Shown one piece after another: positions 24,487-33,059 of a DNA stretch of 33,218 nucleotides. The stretch comes from Desulfocapsa sp. (lineage in GTDB: Bacteria; Desulfobacterota; Desulfobulbia; Desulfobulbales; CG2-30-60-27): positions 1 to 33,218 of the forward strand of contig DYDL01000008.1 of the NCBI GenBank assembly GCA_020717925.1, written 5' to 3'. Under the pieces are notes generated by a model. The model was not told the DNA's origin. It did not search any database and saw only the letters and a list, made by a program, of their open reading frames with translations. The translations under genes were made by a program, and so were the position numbers. Each line of letters begins with the position of its first letter. The first letter of the stretch is position 1.

Positions 24487-25699
24487 TTTTCATCACCTCA
24501 TCAAATTTATCCAACGGCGCCATATTGAGCTGCACAAAGTACCGATTACCAATGCCGTCAGGTAATGGGTCGAAATCTTCTTTCTCTCGTATCTCATCGG
24601 GACTTATTGACCCGAGGTTGAACAAAGCCGTATAGAGTTTGGCCCGTGCTTCGGAATCCCCACGCAGAAGACCGGCAAGATTGTGGTTGAAATAATATCC
24701 TTGCCGTTGCTCCAGATCGCTCAACAACTGCATACCGAAATTCGATTCGAGACGGACACACCGGGGGAGAATCGAGTCAATAACAAAGGAAGTTTGCTCA
24801 CTCTCTATGTTGTTGAACGAACTCTTGGTCATATCCTTCAGCTTGTGTGGGGGGATATTGAACCAACGAGCTATGTCCGTTATCTGGAACTGCCGACCCT
24901 CAATAAACTGCGAGTCCTCTGGAGGGAGCCCCAGTTTATCGATCTTTATCCCTTCTTGCAAAAGCAGCATCCGATGGGCGTTATCGAGCCCGGATTGCTT
25001 CTCAATAAAACTTTTCCTTAAATTATCCTCGGCTTTCTCGCTAAGTTTGCCCGGGTGGGATAAAACCGCTCCGAGATGAGCACCGTTTCCAAAGAACTTC
25101 GCGCCAAATTTCTCCATGGCTATTCCGAGGCCGATGGATTCCCGAGCCATGGCGACTACCGAGTACCCAGTGAAACCGTCGAAGCCGAGGCCAGGAACAT
25201 GAAGGATCTTATCACGAGAGAAGGTCTTTTGTTCCCCACCAACCTCAATATCGTAGAGCAACTCACCATCTTTGACCGTCGGGGTGACCCGATTCGGTGG
25301 AATCGGCCATAATTCGGCTAGATCCCCTTGCTTATTATACACCTTCTCGGCGTACCCGTTGCCCCAGGCGAGAATATGGGCTTCCAGAACTTCCCGACCC
25401 ACTTGAGCCGTCATGTATTTGTTCCACCGGGTATGTACAATTTGGTGGGCGGTCTTGTTCGAAGCGATGATCTTTTTACGGTCTTTGGCAATCAGAAGAC
25501 GGAGAGGGAGACAAGAAATGGTGCTGGAGAGGAGATTTATGGCGCAAAAGACGGCCGAATAGTTCAAAGCGGTCTGTTCATCAACCTGGACCCCCGAACT
25601 CGACTGCGCCCCGAGAAGGTTCCAAAGACCGCGGTTCCATGACTTCGAATCAGTCAATGACAAGTCATTTCGCGGCCGGGTGAATTGGAAGATACCCAT
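24416..25699 (-). CDS. Portal protein, HK97 family
   Basis: 427 aa; ALNYSAVFCAINLLSSTISCLPL, HILAWGNGYAEK, FNIPPHKL. Confidence 0.93.
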   Translation of the reverse strand: MGIFQFTRPRNDLSLTDSKSWNRGLWNLLGAQSSSGVQVDEQTALNYSAVFCAINLLSSTISCLPLRLLIAKDRKKIIASNKTAHQIVHTRWNKYMTAQVGREVLEAHILAWGNGYAEKVYNKQGDLAELWPIPPNRVTPTVKDGELLYDIEVGGEQKTFSRDKILHVPGLGFDGFTGYSVVAMARESIGLGIAMEKFGAKFFGNGAHLGAVLSHPGKLSEKAEDNLRKSFIEKQSGLDNAHRMLLLQEGIKIDKLGLPPEDSQFIEGRQFQITDIARWFNIPPHKLKDMTKSSFNNIESEQTSFVIDSILPRCVRLESNFGMQLLSDLEQRQGYYFNHNLAGLLRGDSEARAKLYTALFNLGSISPDEIREKEDFDPLPDGIGNRYFVQLNMAPLDKFDEVMKNVSKSQEVIKPGDGKQTGGKQEQ

Positions 25700-25863
25700 C
25701 AGGGTTTATCCTTCGGTTTAGGTGCTGTAATGTCCAACCACGCTCCTCCGATAAGTAATAAACTACCACAAACCGTCCATGCTATCCAGGGCTGATGTAG
25801 CCACAGACCGTACCCTAGCCCAGCCAGCCCAACCACTTGTAAAATTGTCGCTATTATCCGCAT
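25699..25863 (-). CDS. Small membrane protein (54 aa)
   Basis: MRIIATILQVVGLAGLGYGLWLHQPWIAWTVCGSLLLIGGAWLDITAPKPKDKP; ATGA overlap with portal start. Confidence 0.6.
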   Translation of the reverse strand: MRIIATILQVVGLAGLGYGLWLHQPWIAWTVCGSLLLIGGAWLDITAPKPKDKP

Positions 25864-25945
25864 ACCTTAGTTACTCATCGTTGTCAAGAGTTTCTGCATA
25901 TTACTTTCAGACATACACCAAATTAGTAATTTTTGTCAAGAGGTT

Positions 25946-26107
25946 TTACCCGCCGATCTCTCTTAACCTTCGGCGCAGCCACTTGACTTCATTCAACAGA
26001 CCTTTGATGACCGGCGTCGCCGTCTCAGCTTCCGGCCCGGGGGCAATGGAAAACGGCCCTTTCAGCAATTCTTTGGCTTCATCAACCACATCTTTCTTTC
26101 GAGACAT
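25946..26107 (-). CDS. Small hypothetical protein
   Basis: MSRKKDVVDEAKELLKGPFSIAPGPEAETATPVIKGLLNEVKWLRRRLREIGG; internal start preferred to the 76-aa track ORF. Confidence 0.5.
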   Translation of the reverse strand: MSRKKDVVDEAKELLKGPFSIAPGPEAETATPVIKGLLNEVKWLRRRLREIGG

Positions 26108-26179
26108 ACCCCCCCCGATCAACAAGAAGGCCCGACCGTGATACAGATCATGTCTGTAACAGGGGATCGGGCACACTCT

Positions 26180-26320
26180 TCATCCCTCCAACAGTTTCTC
26201 GGTTATCGCGTCAAGTTCGGCAACTTTCGCCAGAATATAACCTTTAAACTCTGACGGTAACCGGGGGTCGAAGCACATTCCCCTCAAGTAATTCGCGATT
26301 TCTTCCAGTTTCTCAATCAT
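26180..26320 (-). CDS. Small hypothetical protein (46 aa)
   Basis: MIEKLEEIANYLRGMCFDPRLPSEFKGYILAKVAELDAITEKLLEG. Confidence 0.5.
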   Translation of the reverse strand: MIEKLEEIANYLRGMCFDPRLPSEFKGYILAKVAELDAITEKLLEG

Positions 26321-26322
26321 CC

Positions 26323-26619
26323 TCACACCTCGATCAATATTACCTCTTGGCTTTCCAACATCCGTTCGGCGACCGCCGCAATCTGTGGAAGGGTGAAGAA
26401 GCTGTACTTCTTCTCACCGAACCAACGCCCATTCACCCGAACCCGGTACATCCTCGACCAATCCACGGCTTCACAGTCTCGCGGCGACGGAAAAACAGGC
26501 ATTCCTTGCTTTAATCGCCAGTATTTCGCCTCGAAAAGCTCGAAAATCAGTAATTTATTGCCCAACATTCCGGCATTTGAAAACCTCCATCGAGCAAATA
26601 CGGGACGTTCATCACTCAT
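26323..26619 (-). CDS. Hypothetical protein
   Basis: 98 aa ORF, start overlaps the HNH stop (ATGA). Confidence 0.6.
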   Translation of the reverse strand: MSDERPVFARWRFSNAGMLGNKLLIFELFEAKYWRLKQGMPVFPSPRDCEAVDWSRMYRVRVNGRWFGEKKYSFFTLPQIAAVAERMLESQEVILIEV

Positions 26620-27176
26620 TGCAAGCCTCTTAGATTAAACTCCGGCCACATGGATTTTATGGATTTCACCAATTCTGATCGATGGTTACACGTCCATTCC
26701 GGACATTGAATCTCAAATGTCAGCCGAGCCAAAGCGGCTTCCAGAGCACTGGTATAAAAACCTAAAGAAATATTCTTACCGTTAACTCCTACCTGGCCGC
26801 GCCATTTCCCCTCTTTCTTACCCCAAGTTACACCGGGGAATCCAGATGTATTACGGCTACTTTTTATCTGATTCTGCATGTTGCACTTAGTTGAGACGTG
26901 ACGAAGATTTAAAAATCTATTGTCTTGTCTATCACCATTTAAGTGATCGATATCGTATTCGGGAAAATAACCATTAATAAAAAACCAAGCCAAACGATGT
27001 GCTTGATAGATTTTCCTATCAATTATAATATTTACGTACCCTGTTCTATGGACTGTTCCCGCCTCAGACCCTGACGTGATTTGGTTGTTACGACCCGTAT
27101 TCCAAAAGAATTTACCAGTACTTGGGTTGTATGTTAAAAGCTCTTTCAGCCTTGTATGGGTTATTGTTGCCTTCAT
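26616..27176 (-). CDS. HNH homing endonuclease with AP2 DNA-binding domain
   Basis: GYVNIIIDRKIYQAHRLAWFFINGYFPEYDIDHLNGDRQDNRFLNLRHVSTKCNMQNQ plus SGFPGVTWGKKEGKWRGQVGVNGKNISLGFYTSALEAALAR. Confidence 0.93.
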   Translation of the reverse strand: MKATITHTRLKELLTYNPSTGKFFWNTGRNNQITSGSEAGTVHRTGYVNIIIDRKIYQAHRLAWFFINGYFPEYDIDHLNGDRQDNRFLNLRHVSTKCNMQNQIKSSRNTSGFPGVTWGKKEGKWRGQVGVNGKNISLGFYTSALEAALARLTFEIQCPEWTCNHRSELVKSIKSMWPEFNLRGLQ

Positions 27177-27361
27177 ACCAGTTCCCCCAGTACCAATTCG
27201 TTTCGAATTATTCTGTTACGTTTCGCTCGTTCCAACCTGCGTGACATGCGTTTGAAACTCGCCGTCTTCGGGCAGCCAGATAACGGTCGACGTGACCAAA
27301 GATCGATACCACACCCTCGTTTATGTTTCTGTGGTCTTCCATGGTGGTAGGTGTCACTCAT
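27173..27361 (-). CDS. Small basic protein with N-terminal MSDTYHHGRPQ
   Basis: 62 aa; ATGA overlap with the upstream gene stop. Confidence 0.5.
   Translation of the reverse strand: MSDTYHHGRPQKHKRGCGIDLWSRRPLSGCPKTASFKRMSRRLERAKRNRIIRNELVLGELV
27329..27361 (-). repeat. 33-bp direct repeat, copy A (one mismatch to copy B at 27589-27621)
   Basis: ctgtggtcttccatggtggtaggtgtcactcat. Confidence 0.9.
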
Positions 27362-27621
27362 GAAAAGCCCATATGAGGCTCTTTGTGTTGCCCCCAATCC
27401 GATTGACTAGGAGAATTTTTTCTAAGCTCTGAAATCGCTTTATCAAGAGCTTTTTGTGCAGTATTTAACCTATTTATTGCAGCCGTTTCTTTATGTCTAG
27501 CGTTCTGCACTTCTTTAGAAGCACTATCAAGACAGGACTGTGCTTGCATCAATTCTTTAACCAAGTCATCTATCATCATTCTCCTCCTCTGTGGTCTTCC
27601 ATGGTGGTGGGTGTCACTCAT
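27358..27621 (-). CDS. Small coiled-coil-like protein with N-terminal MSDTHHHGRPQ
   Basis: 87 aa; start overlaps preceding stop (ATGAGTGA). Confidence 0.55.
   Translation of the reverse strand: MSDTHHHGRPQRRRMMIDDLVKELMQAQSCLDSASKEVQNARHKETAAINRLNTAQKALDKAISELRKNSPSQSDWGQHKEPHMGFS
27589..27621 (-). repeat. 33-bp direct repeat, copy B
   Basis: ctgtggtcttccatggtggtgggtgtcactcat. Confidence 0.9.
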
Positions 27622-27865
27622 CTACTAACGGCTCCAAAATTCCCCGCAGTCTCACACCATCTTCAAGGACTACACAGGTGCATTTAGCACCGAATTGCGC
27701 ACGTATAATATCCGAAAAAGACGTTTTCAACAGGTTTATCGCCCCATTAGACAAGACCCTATGTGTTTCGAGTACAAAAACCGCCCCGTCTTTGACTTTT
27801 TCAACATCTATACCCCGAAGAAAAACAATTTGAACCTCTTCTTTGTACCTAAACGGCCACCACAT
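27614..27865 (-). CDS. Hypothetical protein
   Basis: 83 aa ORF, overlapping ends, SD GGAGGGG. Confidence 0.6.
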   Translation of the reverse strand: MWWPFRYKEEVQIVFLRGIDVEKVKDGAVFVLETHRVLSNGAINLLKTSFSDIIRAQFGAKCTCVVLEDGVRLRGILEPLVDE

Positions 27866-27882
27866 AATACCCCTCCTTACGG

Positions 27883-30816
27883 TTATCCAAACACCTGTAA
27901 ACCATCTGTTTCATACCTCGACACCGGATTACGCGGCTCGGGGTTAAGCGACATAAGGAACGCCGCATTGAGCATAGCGAGGACCGGATCGACCTTACCA
28001 AGCCCACTCGCCTCTTTGGTGATGTACCGGTTCGAGCCCTTGATTTCCTGCCGGGCATTACCGACACACCAGACCATGAGCTGCTGGCCACCGTGGATGA
28101 GTCGGCCCCCGGCCAACTTCCTTTCAATATCGATAATTGCGCTGTTTAACTGCCATCCCTGCTTGATACCGACGACCCGCTTCTCATCATACCCGAGCAA
28201 GGTGAGGGCCTGGGCCGGGGCCGAGGTACCGGAAGGGTCCAGGCCCACCCGATCAAGCAGTCCCGATGCCTCGCATTTCTCAACAATAGCGCAAAACTCC
28301 CGAATATCCTGTTCCATCTCATTGACAATTACCAGATCCCCGGCGTCCCGCAACTTCTGATAGACTGTGATATTCTCCTTCCTTCGGTCAAGGGCGATTG
28401 GATGGACCCAAGCTCGGAAATAGGCCCGCCACAACTCCTGGTCATCCCTATCCCGGCCAAGGACGCACATACCGAGCAAGTCATCCAAACCACCACCGTC
28501 GCCACCGATCACCACAACGTCAGAACGTTCAAGGATCGTGTCGAGGGTGCAGTCGGATTGTGCGTTGTAGAGGTAGCCTGTTACTTCACCATCGACCATA
28601 ATTGGTGCTTTCTCCCAACAGTCAGCCCCAGCCCACCGCTCGGCATGCATGACCATGCCAATCTCAACGTTCAGGTGCTTGGCGAGAAATCCACAGAGAC
28701 TATCCTTCCCATCGGCTTCCGCTTGTTTGAATTTGCGCTCAATGAACGGAATATCAACCGACAGGCCAAGGTTGGGGTTGGTGATGTAAAAGTTCTCAGG
28801 CTTCATGTACGCCTTGTCCTCGACCATCTGTGGTGGGAATTCATAGAGGATCGGCATGAAGGCAGGGTCATGGATCTTCCCATCCCGAACAGCGCGGGCA
28901 TAGGTGAGTTTTTTTGCAAACGCCCCCGCCGGGGCTCGGTCGGACTGGGTGGTGAGGTAAATTACAGCGCCTTCGGGGCGTGAAGCAAGCCCCCCTGTGG
29001 CCTCAATCAGCATGTTCTCGGCATTAGGGTTCTCACCGAACAGCCAAAACTCGTCTAATAAAGTGATGGTACCAATCTTTCCCGCGACCGTGTTCTTATC
29101 GGCAGCCACGACTTTCAAGATCGTGCCGTTGTCGCGGTGGGTGATGGTCTTTAAATGTGGCTGGTAATGAAACATTGCATGAAGGTCTGGATCAAGCTTC
29201 ACCATCCACATGGCGGGAGTATAGGAGTTCGATGCGACCTCAATGGTAGGGGCAATAATATTGTACTCGGCGCCAGACCGCCAGTTGATAATCGTGGCGG
29301 TCAACATCACTCCACTTGCTAGGAAACTATTATGGGTCGGAATCATGGTTCTTCCGAAGAGAAACTGGTGATCCGATGAGTCTACGGCGGTACAACGAAC
29401 CGGAACGGTTTTAACCTTGTAGCATTCGGTTATCTGGATAGATTCGCTTCGGGCTTTCTTGGATGAGTTATTGTACCTCATCCGGTCAAGTTTTCTCGCC
29501 AACCCGAAAACCGGCAATTTATCACGAAATGCCATAAACTGGACATCGTAAGACAAGCCATCCACCGGTTTCCCGTTACACCGCATTTCTTTCGCTATAA
29601 TGGAATGTTTTATACCAAATGTGGAAAGTAACTCGCCAAATTGAATAGCCAATTTCGGAAGAATAGTGGTGTACTTTATAACCCTACCTGATTTTGATAT
29701 GGTTCCATCCGTATCCATCATTCCTTGTAGTAAGGAAAGACGTTGTGCAAAACTCGCTCGAAGATAATTAGAAGGTATGTGTTTATTACCCAAAAGATCT
29801 TCTTTTCTAAGGGTTTCTTGTAATGAAAAACAAACAATTGGGGACTTAGGAGTTCCATTTCTCTTGAAACGGTCGTTTTCTCTATTACATTCTAAGCAAA
29901 GAGGGTATGAATTCCCTTTTTTCGAGTCATATACCAATCGCGTTCGTGAAGGATCATACCCCCGATGACAAAGAAGCCGATCTGTGACCCCTATCGCTTG
30001 CGCCCACGCTTTCGACTTTGAGGGAATCCTCTTCCCCAACAAAAAACCATCCTGAACTATCCGGTCCATTATGTATTCATTAGCACAGGTGATTCGCGCC
30101 GTCAAAGTATTACCATCACCCAACCATGCACCGAGGGTATACGGGGGAATTGGTAGATCTATTTCAGGAAGAATCAAAGGATCAGGGGTATATAAAGAGT
30201 GATTTCTTGCGCCATCCCCTGGACGGAAGAGGGTTTCTGCAATTTCTTTGGTTGTGCGGATTTTCTTTCTCGGTACTAATTTATACCCTTTCTTTCTTTT
30301 TCCTGAACCAGGACAAGCGGCCAGAGCATCCGTCATCCATAAATGCCCCGCATCAGCGACAACGTTCTCACCGTTGCTGAATTCCATTCTATAGCAGTCA
30401 TGGCCTTGAAATATTTCACTCATGCTGGTAACTCGACAAGGATTTCCATCTATGCCAAACACTTCATCCCCGACAGCCAGTTCCCCCATGGTCGTCCAGC
30501 CCTTCGGCGTGGGAATAGGTGTATCAAGAGCAAGGGCTTTCGTATTTTTCTTTGCCACGCTCAGGAAGAACTCAACAATCAGGCGTCTACCGGCATCAGC
30601 ATCATAGGCGCCAAAGATCGCCCGGACAATATCAAATACCCATTCCCGGCAAGCCTGGCCCATGGTCGGCTGCCCGGGTAGATTGTAGATTCGCAGTTGC
30701 TTGAAGATAGCAAGAGCGTGTTCGGCCTCGCTTGGGAACAGCGGCGGGCAGGGTACGAGGGACTCACCGGCAACAATGCGTCTTTCCCAATGAGGGCATG
30801 CGGTTGACCAGATCAT
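27883..30816 (-). CDS. terL: Terminase large subunit precursor, interrupted in frame by an intein
   Basis: Exteins: HK97-type TerL (FFLSVAKKNTK/SFLASGVML Walker A; GTITLLDEFWLFG Walker B region; VVVIGGDGGGLDD nuclease region). Confidence 0.95.
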   Translation of the reverse strand: MIWSTACPHWERRIVAGESLVPCPPLFPSEAEHALAIFKQLRIYNLPGQPTMGQACREWVFDIVRAIFGAYDADAGRRLIVEFFLSVAKKNTKALALDTPIPTPKGWTTMGELAVGDEVFGIDGNPCRVTSMSEIFQGHDCYRMEFSNGENVVADAGHLWMTDALAACPGSGKRKKGYKLVPRKKIRTTKEIAETLFRPGDGARNHSLYTPDPLILPEIDLPIPPYTLGAWLGDGNTLTARITCANEYIMDRIVQDGFLLGKRIPSKSKAWAQAIGVTDRLLCHRGYDPSRTRLVYDSKKGNSYPLCLECNRENDRFKRNGTPKSPIVCFSLQETLRKEDLLGNKHIPSNYLRASFAQRLSLLQGMMDTDGTISKSGRVIKYTTILPKLAIQFGELLSTFGIKHSIIAKEMRCNGKPVDGLSYDVQFMAFRDKLPVFGLARKLDRMRYNNSSKKARSESIQITECYKVKTVPVRCTAVDSSDHQFLFGRTMIPTHNSFLASGVMLTATIINWRSGAEYNIIAPTIEVASNSYTPAMWMVKLDPDLHAMFHYQPHLKTITHRDNGTILKVVAADKNTVAGKIGTITLLDEFWLFGENPNAENMLIEATGGLASRPEGAVIYLTTQSDRAPAGAFAKKLTYARAVRDGKIHDPAFMPILYEFPPQMVEDKAYMKPENFYITNPNLGLSVDIPFIERKFKQAEADGKDSLCGFLAKHLNVEIGMVMHAERWAGADCWEKAPIMVDGEVTGYLYNAQSDCTLDTILERSDVVVIGGDGGGLDDLLGMCVLGRDRDDQELWRAYFRAWVHPIALDRRKENITVYQKLRDAGDLVIVNEMEQDIREFCAIVEKCEASGLLDRVGLDPSGTSAPAQALTLLGYDEKRVVGIKQGWQLNSAIIDIERKLAGGRLIHGGQQLMVWCVGNARQEIKGSNRYITKEASGLGKVDPVLAMLNAAFLMSLNPEPRNPVSRYETDGLQVFG
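29329..30537 (-). mobile_element. Intein (403 aa) with LAGLIDADG-type homing endonuclease blocks; candidate class 3
   Basis: ALALDTPIPTPKGWTTMGELAVGDEVFG ... TLGAWLGDG ... LLQGMMDTDGTIS ... VPVRCTAVDSSDHQFLFGRTMIPTHN/S. Inserted between K and S of the Walker A motif. Confidence 0.94.
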
Positions 30817-31034
30817 ACCGACAGATTAACCCTAACGGAGACATCAACATACTTTGTGTATTTGCATGTGGCGATTGGTCGATAATCTGGTTCAGGACGT
30901 AATTCTACCTCAATACTTGGCAATATTAGAGTTATATTTATATCATCAATGAATTCATCGACTAAAACTTTTAAAGCGTGGCTAATGTCTTTTTCAAGCA
31001 CATTCTTTCTTTCCACTAATTCTTTCAATTCCAT
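30813..31034 (-). CDS. Hypothetical protein
   Basis: 73 aa ORF, ATGA overlap with terL start. Confidence 0.55.
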   Translation of the reverse strand: MELKELVERKNVLEKDISHALKVLVDEFIDDINITLILPSIEVELRPEPDYRPIATCKYTKYVDVSVRVNLSV

Positions 31035-31189
31035 TATTTCATTCCTCCATCAGTTCTTCTACGAATTCGAGCGATATACCGTTGGTACTCCAATGCTTCG
31101 TTCTTCTTGACTGGTGGAGCAGGGCCGGGGTTGAACTTCTTGGTCCCGGCAGACTTCAGCAGGTCCATTGCTTTCTTGTTCGATATCAT
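31034..31189 (-). CDS. Small basic phage protein (51 aa)
   Basis: MISNKKAMDLLKSAGTKKFNPGPAPPVKKNEALEYQRYIARIRRRTDGGMK. Confidence 0.55.
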   Translation of the reverse strand: MISNKKAMDLLKSAGTKKFNPGPAPPVKKNEALEYQRYIARIRRRTDGGMK

Positions 31190-31344
31190 TCAGCTACCAC
31201 CTTAGCAAAATATCGACGTTTGAAATCAGAAAATTTTTCTATCGTTTCACCACGATTGCTTGACCCAGCCCCGTTGACTTTCCAGGGTTTACACAGTAGG
31301 CACCCCGCTCTTCTATTCTTTGGTCGTCGTCGTTTATGATTCAT
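31186..31344 (-). CDS. Small basic protein with CLLCKPWKVNG motif
   Basis: MNHKRRRPKNRRAGCLLCKPWKVNGAGSSNRGETIEKFSDFKRRYFAKVVAE; overlaps next start. Confidence 0.6.
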   Translation of the reverse strand: MNHKRRRPKNRRAGCLLCKPWKVNGAGSSNRGETIEKFSDFKRRYFAKVVAE

Positions 31345-31345
31345 A

Positions 31346-31459
31346 TTATTTCTTCTTCACCCCGCAATAGATGATGTGAGCAGGGATGGTGAGGAAGAGA
31401 AAAACGAAACCAAATATTACTGCAAAAAAGTGAAGCACACAAAATACTAGATTTCCCAT
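31346..31459 (-). CDS. Small hydrophobic membrane protein (37 aa)
   Basis: MGNLVFCVLHFFAVIFGFVFLFLTIPAHIIYCGVKKK. Confidence 0.5.
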   Translation of the reverse strand: MGNLVFCVLHFFAVIFGFVFLFLTIPAHIIYCGVKKK

Positions 31460-31471
31460 AATTAAACCTCT

Positions 31472-31948
31472 TTAATTGACTTGTGTCTTTGGTGGCGCCG
31501 TCGGAGCGAATCTACCGCTTGCAGCCACATTGCCGGCGGCCTCCTTCTGTTCCTCTTTCTTGGTCTTCCCTGTGGACTTGGCGTCGAGCTTCGGGTGAAC
31601 GTAGGGGGCGGCTTGAACCGCACACTCCTTCCGGTATGAAAGGCTATTGCTCGGTCGGTTCATCTCACGGATGAGGAAATCGAGCGGGGTGAGGTCTTCT
31701 ATCAACTCCGCTTCCTTCATGTCCTGCTCGATCTGCTGCTTTACCTCGGCCTTAGTTGGTTCGTCTGTAGGCTGAACCTTCACTGTCTTCTTCTTCATGG
31801 CCACATAGCACCCGTGGTCGCAATACTTTCGACGCTTATAGATGGCGTAATCCTCGATTCTCTTATCAAATTTCTTACGCTCGATCTGCTTGCCGCAGTT
31901 CAGACAGAATTTTATAATATCTGGTTTGCGTTCTTTGGGGTTCGACAT
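31472..31948 (-). CDS. Putative terminase small subunit with N-terminal zinc finger
   Basis: DLTPLDFLIREMNRPSNSLSYRKECAVQAAPYVHPKLDAK...GRFAPTAPPKTQVN resembles a phage TerS family; N-terminal CLNCGK...YCDHGC; start MSNPKERK at 31948 has an SD. Confidence 0.7.
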   Translation of the reverse strand: MSNPKERKPDIIKFCLNCGKQIERKKFDKRIEDYAIYKRRKYCDHGCYVAMKKKTVKVQPTDEPTKAEVKQQIEQDMKEAELIEDLTPLDFLIREMNRPSNSLSYRKECAVQAAPYVHPKLDAKSTGKTKKEEQKEAAGNVAASGRFAPTAPPKTQVN

Positions 31949-33026
31949 AGATTTTATTTCCTTTCGACTGATTACATGCTCGACAAGCACATTGGGTATT
32001 TTTATAGGTGTGTTCCCCACCCTTGGATAACGGAATTATATGATCGAGTTCCGGGGCGTAAGGAAGCCATGATCCCCTGAACGTTATGGGAGTTTGACAA
32101 CCACAGATTTGGCAAATGTAGTTGTCTCGTTCAAAAACTTTAAGAGGATCTACTGGTTCACAATTATCCGTTCTTTCCCGTGCTCTGCGAAGTGCCTTAT
32201 TAATGTCATGAGCCTTTCTATTATTTAATTTACGGCACGAATCACTACAGAATTCATTATTACCTTGACCATAGAACTTAACAAAATATTTTCCACAGTG
32301 TTTACATTTGGAATTCACTATTGGATGTGCGTCAATACTACGGGCACGAATAAGAACATTTGCTTTGTCTCTTCGGCATTCATCAGAGCACAATCGTGCC
32401 GCACCTCTGGAACAAAATAATTTACCGCACCAAGAACATTCTATAAATGCCACTTTTGTTGAAGGCGGTTTGTACTTTGACCCATCTGAAGTTGGGGTTC
32501 TCTTAGCTAGACTGGCGCAATAGGGACTGCAGTATTTTCCACCGTCCTGATTTCTTCCACCGGGTTTGAATTTGAAGAAAATCCCACAATGGAGACATTG
32601 TCTGCAAGAATTAAGTTTGGGTTTCAGAGCGTGTTTAACCCGACGGGCCAAAATGAGGTTGCGTCTTTGCTCAATCTGTTCAGGAGTCGGGTTTTTTATA
32701 CCACTCCTTCTGAGTTTCTTCTTGACATAACTGTCTGTAAGGTTGGCAGCGTACTTTCTCCCCCGGTTCCTGGAAGATTCTGGGTGGTCTTTATACCACT
32801 GATTAACCTTCGCCCGGTAATGCTCGATATTGTTTTCCCTGATTTCTTTGGCCTTGTGTTTGCCCTTGTCTGAAGTACCGTACTTCCTATTATATTCTTT
32901 AACCTTTTCAGGGTTGTTTAAACGGTATTCTTTCGATCTTCTACCCACACAGGTCTTGCAATAACTAGCGCCTTTGTAAAAATGTGTCAAAGGCTTCATC
33001 TCACCGCAATCAGGACATTTCTTCAA
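31875..33026 (-). CDS. HNH endonuclease with multiple Cys-rich zinc-finger modules (TTG start proposed; ATG at 33044 possible)
   Basis: ERDNYICQICGCQTPI...APELDHIIPLSKGGEHTYKNTQCACRACNQSKGNK HNH core; four or more CxxC modules; GGAGG six nt upstream of TTG. Confidence 0.88.
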   Translation of the reverse strand: MKKCPDCGEMKPLTHFYKGASYCKTCVGRRSKEYRLNNPEKVKEYNRKYGTSDKGKHKAKEIRENNIEHYRAKVNQWYKDHPESSRNRGRKYAANLTDSYVKKKLRRSGIKNPTPEQIEQRRNLILARRVKHALKPKLNSCRQCLHCGIFFKFKPGGRNQDGGKYCSPYCASLAKRTPTSDGSKYKPPSTKVAFIECSWCGKLFCSRGAARLCSDECRRDKANVLIRARSIDAHPIVNSKCKHCGKYFVKFYGQGNNEFCSDSCRKLNNRKAHDINKALRRARERTDNCEPVDPLKVFERDNYICQICGCQTPITFRGSWLPYAPELDHIIPLSKGGEHTYKNTQCACRACNQSKGNKIYVEPQRTQTRYYKILSELRQADRA

Positions 33027-33059
33027 TACATACCTCCATAGCATTGGTTAGTTAAAATG

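Noticed and set aside
27695-28360. 221-aa plus-strand ORF opposite terL
   Set aside because: Antisense to a confidently coding TerL extein; no recognisable protein features.
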